From: Desulfovibrio sp. UBA6121 | GTDB taxonomy: Bacteria; Desulfobacterota; Desulfovibrionia; Desulfovibrionales; Desulfovibrionaceae | Reading direction: 5' to 3' | DNA length: 64,000 nt | NCBI GenBank assembly: GCA_002422505.1 | Contig: DIVX01000141.1 | Coordinates: forward strand, 7,432-71,431 | Shown: one piece after another, positions 42,010 through 50,792 of the stretch | Position numbering within the stretch: the stretch's first letter is position 1 | How the letters are laid out: the number at the start of each line of letters is the position of its first letter | Program-made: the position numbers and the translations under genes | Notes under the pieces: generated by a model | Database searches by the model: none | The model's input: only the letters and a program-made list of their open reading frames with translations | Told to the model about the DNA's origin: nothing

Positions 42010-42979
42010 TGACCTTCCCCCCGTTTTGTATCACAGCTATACGGTTGTGACTCCGGCAAAGGAGACTACGAGCATGAGGAAAAGCAGGTTCACGGCAGAG
42101 CAGATCCTCGGGCTTCTCAAGCAGTCGGAGGCCGGGCGTCCGGTAGCAGAGTTGTGCCGACCACGGACACGACGTTCTACAAGTGGCGTAGCAAGTATGC
42201 TGGTCTTGAAGTGTCGGAGGCCCGGTGACTGCGGCTTGAGTAGGCGGACAGGCTCCTCAAGGGACTGGTGGTCGACCAAGCGCTGGACATCCTGGTGATC
42301 AAAGAGGTGCTGGGCCGAAGATGACCGTGCCGCCCTTCGCCGCCAGGCCGTGCGTCACATCGTCGAGGCATGCGGCTACTCTGAGCGGCGGGCTTGTCAG
42401 CTGGTTGAGCTCAACCAGCTGACGCTGCGGCGTATCCCGCCAGACCGCGTGAGGAACTTCGTAAGCGCCTGCGGGAGCTGGCCGAGGAGCGCAGGCGGTT
42501 CGGGTAAGGCTCTATCTGTTGCTGCGCCGCGAGGAGCTGGTGGTGAACCACAAGTGCGTTGAGCACCTGTGCCGCGCAGAGGAGCTGTCGTTGTGCTGGA
42601 ACAATTGCACCAGCGTGGCGAATACCCGAGGCATCTGCTCAGCGACAACGGGCCAGAGTTCATGGGCAAGGCCCTGGACCAGTGGGCGACCTTGGCCGGG
42701 GTGCAACTGGAGTTCATCCGGCCCGGCAGGCCGATGGAGAACGGGCACGTGGAGAGTTTCAACGGTCGATTCCGCGAGGAGTGCCTGAACGCCCATGCGT
42801 TTCGGTCTTTCGCAGATTCCAGAGACATCATTGAAGCCTAGCGGCAGGATTACAACACTGCCCGGCCCACAGCTCACTTGGCGGATTGGCCCCAAAGGAA
42901 TACGGAAGAGTCATGAATGAGGAAGACCAGAACAGACAGAGCCCAAACTTACGGGTGGTATACTCGGCGGGTAGGGTCA
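42010..42979 (+). mobile_element. Decayed IS3-family element (IS407-like)
   Basis: The left end TGACCTTCCCCCCG (42010) and the right end, read inverted, TGACCCTACCCGCCG (ending 42979) match as imperfect terminal repeats. Inside, an orfA beginning at ATG 42074 (MRKSRFTAEQILGLLKQ) loses its frame after about 30 codons. OrfB pieces follow in several frames: RHIVEACGYSERRACQLV, LLLRREELVVNHK, then LLSDNGPEF and GRPMENGHVESFNGRFREECL with the second catalytic D and the E. The segment holding the first catalytic D appears deleted, and an in-frame TAG breaks the last piece. The element cannot make an active transposase. Confidence 0.8.
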
Positions 42980-43044
42980 GACAGCAATTCAGAACAACAA
43001 GAAGTGATGCCAGACGACTTGCATGGTAAGGAGGTTGAGTTCGC

Positions 43045-44706
43045 GTGCTCATACATTTAGCAAATAAAATCAGAGGGAAATTTGACTTTTTTTCGGAGGG
43101 GAAACGGGTTGCCAAGAGTTTAAGTTCCGGTCTAATGTCAAGGAACGGTGCGGATGGTTTCGAGCTGTTTTGCCAAAGAATATGCGCACAGGGACCACAT
43201 TTGCTGGCGGATTTGTTCAAAGCTCAAAAGAATAACGACTTCAGTGGTATTCCGCAAAGACTGGATTCATTTTTAAACGCAACATTAGACAGAGATATTG
43301 TTGATGCTGAGTTTCCTGCCTGCCGGACGATAACCGCATTTTTCAAATCATCCTTTGCCCAGGTTAAGATGCTATGTTCCATCGCTGACTATGTCGCTTC
43401 TGATGGTCCGTCTGACTTTATGCAAAAGGTTGTTACTCACGTTAGAGACAAGGATTACTTTTGGACTGCCTATGCACGATTGCTGCTTCGGGAGGATAAG
43501 TATAGAGAGGCAGCGGATGCTGCATTGGAAGCGAAACGTTGCTATAGTTATTATGACCTCTGCTTATCCCGCATAGTGAGTGATACGCAAAAAACATTGC
43601 TGGCAAATGGGCTTTCCCCAGATTACCCGGTTAACACAAAGGATTATTCTGACCGTTTTTGCGATGTGCCCTTCTTGAACTGGAGACTGTTGCCTTTTTA
43701 TAAAGGCACAGAAGATATTATAACTTATGTTTGCTATTGTGCGCCGTGGCTACCAGTTGCTTTCTTGAATCAGTCGTGGAACAGCGAAGACATGCAGGAA
43801 TTACGAAAAAGCATTTTGGACGGTAGCTTTAGGTATTGCGACGAAGCGCTTTGCCTTCCTTTGAAAAACCTTGAACTTCCTAAAAAAAGTGAAGTTGTTG
43901 CTCCGTACCTTCGGGATATTATTGAAGGCAACATTACTGAAATGCCTAAAGGTCCGGAACATCTTTATCTTTCTCATGATGTCAGTTGTAACATTTCATG
44001 TCCATGCTGTAGAACGAAGCCTCATAAACATCCCGATGAGTATATCCAATGGCTGGATGTCAAGATTGATGAATTTGCAGCACCCCTGTTGCCCGACTTG
44101 AAATCAATTCATTTTTCGCAATCGGGAGAGGCTCTTGCCTCAAAACACGGTGTGCGGTTTCTTAAATCATTGACTCCAAAGAAATATCCGGACCTTAAAG
44201 TTGAGCTGCTGACAAACATGACTCTGGTTTCTCCTGAAACATGGGAGAAACTGGGCGAGTCTGCCGGGTGCATCAAGCGTCTGCATATGTCAATTGATGG
44301 AGCAACTCCGGAGACTTTAGAAAGACTGCGTCGTGGATTGAAGTGGTCACGCCTTATGGACGCGTTAACGTTTGTGAGGGATCTCAGGAGAAATGGAAAA
44401 CTTGAGTATTTGTTTTTGATGTTTATCTTACAAAAGGATAACTACACGGAGCTTCAGGCTCTACTTGATATGGCATCAGAGTATTGTGTAGATGAAATCA
44501 TGATTGCTCCCCTCGGCCCGGGGGGGGCATACCCTCCTGGTGTGTTTGAGGATGTTAACGTTTATGCTTCAACTCACCCCCTTTTTACGGATTGCAGGGA
44601 TAAAGTTATGCAGGCCAGAGCTTATTATGAGGATATGCAATTACGCCGATCTGAAATAGAGGCGATGGGAAGTTCTGTGCCAGAAATTTCATGGAGAGTT
44701 TTTTAG
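43045..44706 (+). CDS. Radical SAM protein with N-terminal helical and cysteine-rich domains (type B, copy 1)
   Basis: A 553-residue protein. The first 190 residues are helical with a TPR-like pair (YARLLLREDKYREAADAALEA). Residues about 205-290 hold a SPASM-like cysteine set (SDRFCDVPF, CYCAPW, RKSILDGSFRYC, CLPL). The radical SAM core follows with CX3CX2C at Cys315, Cys319, Cys322 (CNISCPCC) and LHMSIDGATPETLERLRRG. The usual order is core first and SPASM last, so this is inverted. Function is unknown; a sugar or peptide substrate is possible. GTG 43045 has AAGGAGG 10 bases upstream. It is paralogous to 50777-52561 and to the relic at 46850. Confidence 0.8.
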   Translation: MLIHLANKIRGKFDFFSEGKRVAKSLSSGLMSRNGADGFELFCQRICAQGPHLLADLFKAQKNNDFSGIPQRLDSFLNATLDRDIVDAEFPACRTITAFFKSSFAQVKMLCSIADYVASDGPSDFMQKVVTHVRDKDYFWTAYARLLLREDKYREAADAALEAKRCYSYYDLCLSRIVSDTQKTLLANGLSPDYPVNTKDYSDRFCDVPFLNWRLLPFYKGTEDIITYVCYCAPWLPVAFLNQSWNSEDMQELRKSILDGSFRYCDEALCLPLKNLELPKKSEVVAPYLRDIIEGNITEMPKGPEHLYLSHDVSCNISCPCCRTKPHKHPDEYIQWLDVKIDEFAAPLLPDLKSIHFSQSGEALASKHGVRFLKSLTPKKYPDLKVELLTNMTLVSPETWEKLGESAGCIKRLHMSIDGATPETLERLRRGLKWSRLMDALTFVRDLRRNGKLEYLFLMFILQKDNYTELQALLDMASEYCVDEIMIAPLGPGGAYPPGVFEDVNVYASTHPLFTDCRDKVMQARAYYEDMQLRRSEIEAMGSSVPEISWRVF

Positions 44707-44780
44707 TTATCTGTAGAGAGAGGCACGCCACCGCAGAGTACCTCGGATCGTTTTCTAACTGAAGTTCCTTGGAGAAAGGC

Positions 44781-46514
44781 ATGTCAGAGGTTGAAGAACT
44801 CATTGCGAAATATGGTCCAACTTTTTGTGTAAATCCGTGGAAGCATTTTCATATATGCGATACTGGAGTCTGTAAGATTTGTTGTGCAGCCTCTGAGTTG
44901 TTGGATGAAGACGGAAAGGCTTTGTCTATATACAGCTCTACGCTTGATGGGGTTTGGAATTCTGAGCGAATGCGTAATATCCGTAGGGAAATGGTACGTG
45001 GTGTCCGTATTCCAGAGTGCGGAACAGCCTGCAGTTCCGTTGAGTCGGCGGGCGGATTGAGCTTTAGGCTTCGACAAAATCGACAGTGGGATTCCGGGCG
45101 AATAGCACAAGCGAATGTTTCCATAGATGATCTCAAAACAGAGTCCATCAGGAATAACTACTATGTCATGCAGATGCCGTTTGATCTCGAGCTAGAGATT
45201 GACAATACCTGTAACCTTTCTTGTCGAATGTGCGATGCGGATCGAAGTTCACGTGTAGAGCGAGATCCTGTTCATAGTCAGTGGTCTGGACGAAAGTATA
45301 ATTTGGCGACCTGGGACGATAACATTCTTGAAATTGCTCCAAAACGTTTGTTGCAGGCTGCTTATTGTGGCTTTGTGGAGGTGCCTAGTGCTGACAAGCG
45401 AGAAGCCTTAAGCTTTTTGGAGTGGTGCGAGATTACGTTGCTGAATTTAAACCAAACGGTTGATACAATTCTTTTAAGAGTCGTGTCGCAGTTAAAAAAA
45501 ACAAAAATTCGTATTTTCCTAAACGATAAAGCTGTTGTTTTGGGGGAGCTAGCTTCTAATGTCTCGCAAGAGTTCAAGATTCCACTAGGAACATATTTTG
45601 ATAGTTTCACGTTACGCTTTGAGTCTGATGCTTCGCGAGAATCTTATGATCCTCTCTTGTCACCATCCGTTCGCATTGAAAAGATTGAATTACTGAGAAT
45701 TAATGCTGGCGCTCGTGACAAAGAATTCGTTTTTAGCCGATTCCAGAACAAACAACATTGGATGTCGGAGGATGAGTTTGTTTTCGGCGAATTACTGCCG
45801 AGAACAACACAATTACAGCAGGTTAAGCTTGTTGGGGGCGAACCGCTCATAAACACAGATGCATTGAGAATTGTGAAATATCTTGCTTCCCTGGATGATC
45901 CAAGCAAGATAAATGTTTCTTTTGTGACCAACGGAACCATCTATAATGAAGAAGTATTTCAAATTGCCAGCAAGTTTAAGCTGATGATCTCTGCAGTTAG
46001 CATGGACGGGGTTGGTCATGTTAATTCATATATCCGGCATGGAACGAATTGGGAAAGCGTTATAGAGAACGTTCGGAAGATGGTGTCATCAGCCAATGTC
46101 TATGTTATGGTCTCTTGCACGCTCCAAGCTTACAATGCATTAGTGCTTGGCGAACTGTTTCGGTTCTGTGATCAACTAAATCTCCCATGTTTTGCTATTG
46201 TAGTTACCCTTCCAACGTTTCTGTCAATTGATATCCTTCCACCTTTCGTACGGAAGGTGGCTGCACAACGAATGCGCGATTATGCTGAAAGTCCAGACGG
46301 AAATCCTGTAACCAAAGCACAGGCAGCAGGGTTAGCCCGTCAGCTTGAGTTGACAGGGCCTCCTTTCGATCCACAACGACTTCGTGACTTTATGCTGTTC
46401 ACCAACGACCTAGATCGTTCCAGAGGTGAAAGTGTGCATCAAGCATTGCCAGAGTTAGTTCAGCTAATTGAGGATGCTGGTTACCCCTGGGAGAATGAGA
46501 CAAAGTATTCTTAG
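44781..46514 (+). CDS. N-terminal-twitch radical SAM protein with inserted beta domain (type A, copy 1)
   Basis: A 577-residue protein. The first 110 residues form a twitch/SPASM-like domain (FCVNPWKHFHI, CKICC, VWNSERMRNIRREM, CGTAC). The radical SAM motif CNLSCRMC has cysteines at 144, 148 and 151, but the next core motif VGGEPL comes only near residue 352. About 150 residues in between are beta-rich (SQLKKTKIRIFLNDKAVV, FDSFTLRFESD) like a carbohydrate-binding sandwich. The C-terminus has FMLFTNDLDRSRGESVHQALPELV, shared with the paralogue at 49050. ATG 44781 has GGAG at 6 bases and is preferred to TTG 44769. The reaction is unknown. Confidence 0.82.
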   Translation: MSEVEELIAKYGPTFCVNPWKHFHICDTGVCKICCAASELLDEDGKALSIYSSTLDGVWNSERMRNIRREMVRGVRIPECGTACSSVESAGGLSFRLRQNRQWDSGRIAQANVSIDDLKTESIRNNYYVMQMPFDLELEIDNTCNLSCRMCDADRSSRVERDPVHSQWSGRKYNLATWDDNILEIAPKRLLQAAYCGFVEVPSADKREALSFLEWCEITLLNLNQTVDTILLRVVSQLKKTKIRIFLNDKAVVLGELASNVSQEFKIPLGTYFDSFTLRFESDASRESYDPLLSPSVRIEKIELLRINAGARDKEFVFSRFQNKQHWMSEDEFVFGELLPRTTQLQQVKLVGGEPLINTDALRIVKYLASLDDPSKINVSFVTNGTIYNEEVFQIASKFKLMISAVSMDGVGHVNSYIRHGTNWESVIENVRKMVSSANVYVMVSCTLQAYNALVLGELFRFCDQLNLPCFAIVVTLPTFLSIDILPPFVRKVAAQRMRDYAESPDGNPVTKAQAAGLARQLELTGPPFDPQRLRDFMLFTNDLDRSRGESVHQALPELVQLIEDAGYPWENETKYS

Positions 46515-46849
46515 GAGAGGTCAGTGCAGCTTTTGTGCGGTTTAGGGTGCTTAGGCATAGATAGTACCTCTGCCTCTCCTTCGGCTTTTCGGGGGGGGCA
46601 TGCTGTCTTGCGGAGTTTTTAAAGATTAACGTATGCGACCTTACAAATTCAATTTTTCTTTCCAGCCTGGCAGCTATTGCACAACTTAAAGTAATTCTCG
46701 CAGTGATGAGTCTTAAACGGAGGCCAATCGAATCCAGTGGCAGTTGTATTTCAAGTATTAACTTGCGAATGTTATGGTTGTCCTCGTTCTAAATGGTCTG
46801 CTTTTATTTTTCAGAAAGTTATGTAACTGTGGATTAAGCGTTTTTTGTA
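46515..46849. other. Gene-free AT-rich stretch
   Basis: About 335 bases after the type A radical SAM gene with no open frame of interest. It runs into the decayed radical SAM fragment at 46850 and probably consists of diverged remains of the same duplicated gene. Confidence 0.35.
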
Positions 46850-47135
46850 ATGTTTATTTTGCAAAAGGACAACTACACTGAACTTCAGGATCTGCTTGAT
46901 TTAGCGTCGACGTACTGGGTAGGTGGAATCGTGATTGCTCCGCTCGGCCCGGGGGGGATACCCACTTGGCGTGTTTGAGGATGTGAATATTTATGCTTCT
47001 TCGCATCATCTTTTTGAGGACTGCCGGGAATAGGTTCTGCAGGCCAGAGCTTATCTTGCGAATATGCTGTTACGCCGAAGTGAAATAGAGGCGGCGGGCA
47101 GGTCTGTGCTAGAAGTTGCATGGAAAGTTTTTTAG
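46850..47135 (+). pseudogene. Decayed 3' fragment of a type B radical SAM gene
   Basis: The bases read MFILQKDNYTELQDLL then IVIAPLGPGG, a near copy of the C-terminal 90 residues of the 43045 gene. A frameshift after the glycine run moves the rest (GVFEDVNIYASSHHLFEDC) to another frame, a TAG interrupts it, and RRSEIEAAG ... WKVF ends at a TAG at the same point as in the intact gene. No 5' part is present. It shows that a further copy of this gene once existed here. Confidence 0.85.
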
Positions 47136-47184
47136 TTGTATGATGCACGAGTTTGCTGCACATGCTCTTTGAGGCTGGTTGGAG

Positions 47185-47420
47185 AAGGCAGGCATCAAGG
47201 CGCTACTCATCGCGCCTGGTCCCCTTGGGAGAACGACTACGGCGAAAGTTTCAACGGAAAGCTGCGGGACGAGAAGCTCAAGGGGGAAATTTTCTACACG
47301 CTGAGGGAAGCTTAAGACGTTCTGGGAATGTGGCGCAAGGAGTGCAATACCATCAGACCGCACAGTTCGCTGGGGTAATGTCCGCCAGCACCGGCCACCA
47401 CCTTCCCCTGGATTAAGGCG
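47185..47420 (+). pseudogene. IS3-family orfB C-terminal remnant
   Basis: One frame reads SPWENDYGESFNGKLRDEKL then GEIFYTLREA, a stop, WRKECNTIRPHSSLG, a stop, and PPAPATTFPW. This is the well-known C-terminus of IS3-family transposase orfB, including the catalytic E, with two in-frame stops. Nothing upstream of the E region remains, so it is an inactive relic from a different IS3 element than the two neighbouring ones. Confidence 0.8.
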
Positions 47421-47549
47421 CTCCCCTTGGAGGTCACGTCTTGCCCCAAGATTAGAGAACATCAAACTCGAGTAGCCCTCATTTGGACCGGACATCTTGC
47501 AAGCGGAGATAGGACTAGCCCTATCTCCAGACCTTGTGCTAACGGGGAA

Positions 47550-47918
47550 GCAGTGGTGGAGGTGCTGGCCACTGTCCACCGTCGACGGTGGACAGTGGCC
47601 GAGAAGGTTCAGCTGGACCAGGAGTCGTTGCAGCCGGGCATGAACGTCTCGTACGTTGCCCGCAGGAACGGCCTCTCGCCCAGCCAGTTGTTTCGCTTCA
47701 GGAAGCTCATGAGTGACGGTGGTAAGGCCGCTGTTCAGGCTGACGACCAGGTTGTCGGCGCCGGTGAAGTCCGGGCGCTCAAGAAGCGCATACGAGACCT
47801 GGAGCTGATGCTGGGCAAGAAGACCATGGAGGTCGAAATCCTTCAGGAGGCCATGGAGATAGCGCGTGAAAAAACTGCTCTCGCGCACTCCGTTGCCTTG
47901 GGAGACGGTTTCCAATGA
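47550..47918 (+). CDS. IS2-like transposase orfA
   Basis: About 120 residues with the helix-turn-helix DNA-binding domain of IS2-type orfA (VEVLATVHRRRWTVAEKVQL, then LQPGMNVSYVARRNGLSPSQLFRFRKLMSDGG) and the leucine-zipper region ending LGKKTMEVEILQEAMEIA. The frame is open further upstream to 47427; the true start probably lies near the GTG/ATG codons around 47550, but no good ribosome site was seen. Its TGA overlaps the orfB ATG (47915) as ATGA. Confidence 0.7.
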   Translation, partial: AVVEVLATVHRRRWTVAEKVQLDQESLQPGMNVSYVARRNGLSPSQLFRFRKLMSDGGKAAVQADDQVVGAGEVRALKKRIRDLELMLGKKTMEVEILQEAMEIAREKTALAHSVALGDGFQ

Positions 47919-48759
47919 AGCGTGTCGCCGAGGCGCTGACGGTTTCGCGCTTCAGGCTGGCGGAGCGGTTGAAAGAGCCCGCCCAAGGGCGTCCACCTCG
48001 CTACTCCAAGGCCGAGGACGAGGTACTGTTGCCGCTGATTCGCGACATCATCAACCACCTGACCTACGGCGACCGCCGAGTTTGCGCCGTGCTGAACCGG
48101 AGCCTGAGGCAAGAGGGCCATGCGAGCGTCAACCACAAGCGGGTGTATCGCGGATTATGCGCCTTCACGGCCTGCTTTTGGCCAGACACAAGGGCTACCG
48201 GCTAGACCGCAGCCACGATGGCAAGGTCATCACTCTCAAAAGCAACCTTCGCTGGTGTTCTGACGGATTCGAAGTTCATTGCGACAACGGCGAAGTGGTG
48301 CGGGTGGTCTTCGCCCTTGATTGCTGTGACTGCGAGGCCATGGGGGCCATTGTGACCACAGCGGGCATCAGCGACCAGATGGTGCATGATTTGATGCTGG
48401 AGTGCGTGGAGAAGCGGTTTGGAGCGCTGAAGGTCCCGCACCCAGTCGAATGGCTCTCGGACAACGGCTCCTGCTACACGGCCAAGGAAACTGTGGAGTT
48501 CGCATCCTTGCTTGGCCTGCTCTCGCGGTTCACGCCGGTGCGCAGTCCGGAAAGCAATGGCATGGCAGAGGCCTTTATGAATACCTTCAAACGGGATTAC
48601 GTGTGTGTCCACGCCTGTCCCGATGCGGCAACGATTCTGGCCCAGCTGCCGGGCTGGTTCGAGGACGATAACGAGAGGCATCCCCACAAGGGGCTACGGA
48701 TGATGAAGTCGCCAAGAGAATTCATCCGCTCGTCAGCAACCGCAGGGTGTCCGGTTTAG
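47915..48759 (+). pseudogene. IS2-like transposase orfB, frameshifted
   Basis: The first part (ATG 47915 onward, MKRVAEALTVSRFRLAERL, ending NHKRVYR) is in one frame; the rest (IMRLHGLLLARHKGYRLDR through to the stop at 48759) is in another. The shift lies between the CGC and ATT at about 48150, where one base is missing or two are added. Downstream the DDE core is intact: the first D in FALDCCDCEAMG, the second in EWLSDNGSCY and the E in SPESNGMAEAFMNTFKRDY. It looks recently inactivated. Confidence 0.82.
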
Positions 48760-49049
48760 CGGGGGCAACTCCACAAACATAATGAGTGGTACAACTTCTG
48801 GGGGCAGGTCAGCGCATGTGTATTTGAAAATGTAATTTTCCAATATTTGCATAGCTAGGAATACTTACACGACATGCATGGCTGCGTATCCATATCAGTG
48901 AATGTTCTTCATGTATTGCCGATCTGTTGTTTGGCGTGTAGACTCTTAACAGGTGAGTTATTATTTATCGTTGGATCGGTTTGTTATGCACAGCAAGAGA
49001 AAATGTGACTAGGCAATCCTAATACTGTCCAAACGCCGGGGTCTTCTCT

Positions 49050-50792
49050 ATGTTAGAAGTTGCTGAGCTCATCGAACGTTTTGGTCCATCCTTTTGTGTG
49101 CTACCTTGGATACATTTAGATATTAATATGACAGGAGTATGTAAAGCATGCTGCATGACTTTGCCGTTGCGCGATATAGGGAGCGAAGTTCTTAGCGTTT
49201 ACGAATCATCGCTTGATGATGTATGGAATTCAGATTCTATTCGGGCCATGCGACGCGCCATGGTTTTTGGTGAGGAAGTGCCAGATTGTTTAGCAACATG
49301 CATCGTAAGGGAAAAGTCTGGCGGTCTGAGCCGTCGGCTAATGGAAAATAGACGTTGGGAAAATGAGCACGTTGAGAGAAAAGGCGTCAGCATAGCTGAT
49401 TTAAAGACAGAAGCAATTAAAAACAATTTTCGGATACACTCTCTTCCGGTGGATTTAACTTTGGAAGCTGATAATTTGTGCAATCTTGCATGTCGGATGT
49501 GTAACCCTGGTACCAGTTCTAGAGTTGAGCATGACTCTGTTCACAAAAATTATGAGAAGCGGACAATTTCTTTCCCGACATGGAGAAATAATTCATTAGA
49601 TGTCTTGCCGTTAATGCTATATCGCGTGACATATTATGGTTTTCGTGAATATAACGATAGTGTTAAAGACAAGGTCGTCTGGATTGCAGGCGCAGCGGAG
49701 ATTCGTATCGCGCTCATTAATGAATATATCGAATGTTTGGCGATCCGGTTGTCGTCACAGTCACTGAGTCGAGAAATTCATGTTTGTGTAAATGGTGAAC
49801 TCGTATACTCGACTGCAAATGGGCAAGCCAACCCTCGTGATATTCTGGTGAAATTGGGGAGGCACTATGAGGATCTTTACCTTAATTTTGATTGTTGTGA
49901 TACTTCTGTTAACTCTTCATCTGACGAGCTTGTTGGCTTTGGACTCGAACGCGTTACGGTCAAGAGAAGTGTGGATAAACTTCCAGGCACGGAAATGTTG
50001 TATAGTAGATTTCCTGGAAAACGTCACTGGATTCAGGAAGATGATTTTGTTTTTGGGGAGCTGTTGACTGATAATGTGCAGTTACAGAGAGTGACATTTT
50101 CTGGTGGCGAGCCGCTCATAAACCCAAACGTTTTACGCCTTATCCACCTTTTAAGCAAAAGTAATAGCTCAAAGCAAATCACTCTCTGCCTAGCTACAAA
50201 TGGAACGGTTTACAACACGGAAGTTTTTGACTTGGCTAAAGATTTCAGGCTATTGTGTCTCAGCGTCAGTGTCGATGCCATTGGTCCTGTCAATGAATAC
50301 ATTAGGCATGGCACAAAAATGCAAGAAGTAGAAAGTAATTTGCACAAAATGGCTTTGACTAAGAATGTATTTCTAATGATCTCGAGTACTATCAACGCAT
50401 ATAATGTACTAGAATTTTCTAATGTTCTTCGTTTTTGTGACTGCCATGGTTTAGTAAACTATGCAAACTTTATAACTAACCCTGACTATCTGAGCATGAA
50501 TGTTCTGCCTCCGTCTGTTCGTAAAATCGCGTCGCAAAGATTGAACGAGTATGCTGCAACTGATGATGGTATTTTAGCCAATAAAAAAAGCGCAATCGCG
50601 CATGCCCAGAGGCTAGATCTTCAGGGTCTGCAATTCGATCCGTCTAAATTGCAGAAATTCATGATTTTTACTAATGATCTTGATAGAAGTAGAAAGCAAT
50701 GTGTACGCAAAACTTTACCTGAATTAGTCCAACTTCTCGAGTCTGCAGGTTATCCCTGGGCTGACGAGACAAAGTATTGGGGGGCAATTTGA
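49050..50792 (+). CDS. N-terminal-twitch radical SAM protein with inserted beta domain (type A, copy 2)
   Basis: A 580-residue paralogue of the 44781 gene with the same plan and spacing. The twitch domain has FCVLPWIHLDINMTGVCKACC, VWNSDSIRAMRRAM and DCLATC; CX3CX2C is at Cys144, Cys148, Cys151 (CNLACRMC), and SGGEPL is near residue 352. The intervening beta-rich insertion (IRLSSQSLSREIHVCVNGEL, LYLNFDCCD) is less conserved than the flanks. The C-terminus KFMIFTNDLDRSRKQCVRKT matches its paralogue. It overlaps the type B gene downstream by up to 16 bases, so the two are translationally coupled and probably work together. Confidence 0.82.
   Translation: MLEVAELIERFGPSFCVLPWIHLDINMTGVCKACCMTLPLRDIGSEVLSVYESSLDDVWNSDSIRAMRRAMVFGEEVPDCLATCIVREKSGGLSRRLMENRRWENEHVERKGVSIADLKTEAIKNNFRIHSLPVDLTLEADNLCNLACRMCNPGTSSRVEHDSVHKNYEKRTISFPTWRNNSLDVLPLMLYRVTYYGFREYNDSVKDKVVWIAGAAEIRIALINEYIECLAIRLSSQSLSREIHVCVNGELVYSTANGQANPRDILVKLGRHYEDLYLNFDCCDTSVNSSSDELVGFGLERVTVKRSVDKLPGTEMLYSRFPGKRHWIQEDDFVFGELLTDNVQLQRVTFSGGEPLINPNVLRLIHLLSKSNSSKQITLCLATNGTVYNTEVFDLAKDFRLLCLSVSVDAIGPVNEYIRHGTKMQEVESNLHKMALTKNVFLMISSTINAYNVLEFSNVLRFCDCHGLVNYANFITNPDYLSMNVLPPSVRKIASQRLNEYAATDDGILANKKSAIAHAQRLDLQGLQFDPSKLQKFMIFTNDLDRSRKQCVRKTLPELVQLLESAGYPWADETKYWGAI

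Larger units (their letters stand above)
47550..48811 (+). mobile_element. IS2-like (IS3-family) element, inactivated
   Basis: OrfA and orfB of the IS2 subgroup are both recognisable, and the right end reads inverted as TGACCTGCCCCCAGAAG, ending at 48811. No matching left repeat was found, so the left limit is approximate and that end may be deleted. A frameshift in orfB (next entries) means it cannot make intact transposase. Confidence 0.7.

Noticed and set aside
42010..48811. A single composite transposon carrying the first radical SAM pair
   Set aside because: The flanking IS3 elements belong to different subgroups with different ends, and both are decayed, so they do not form a matched pair.
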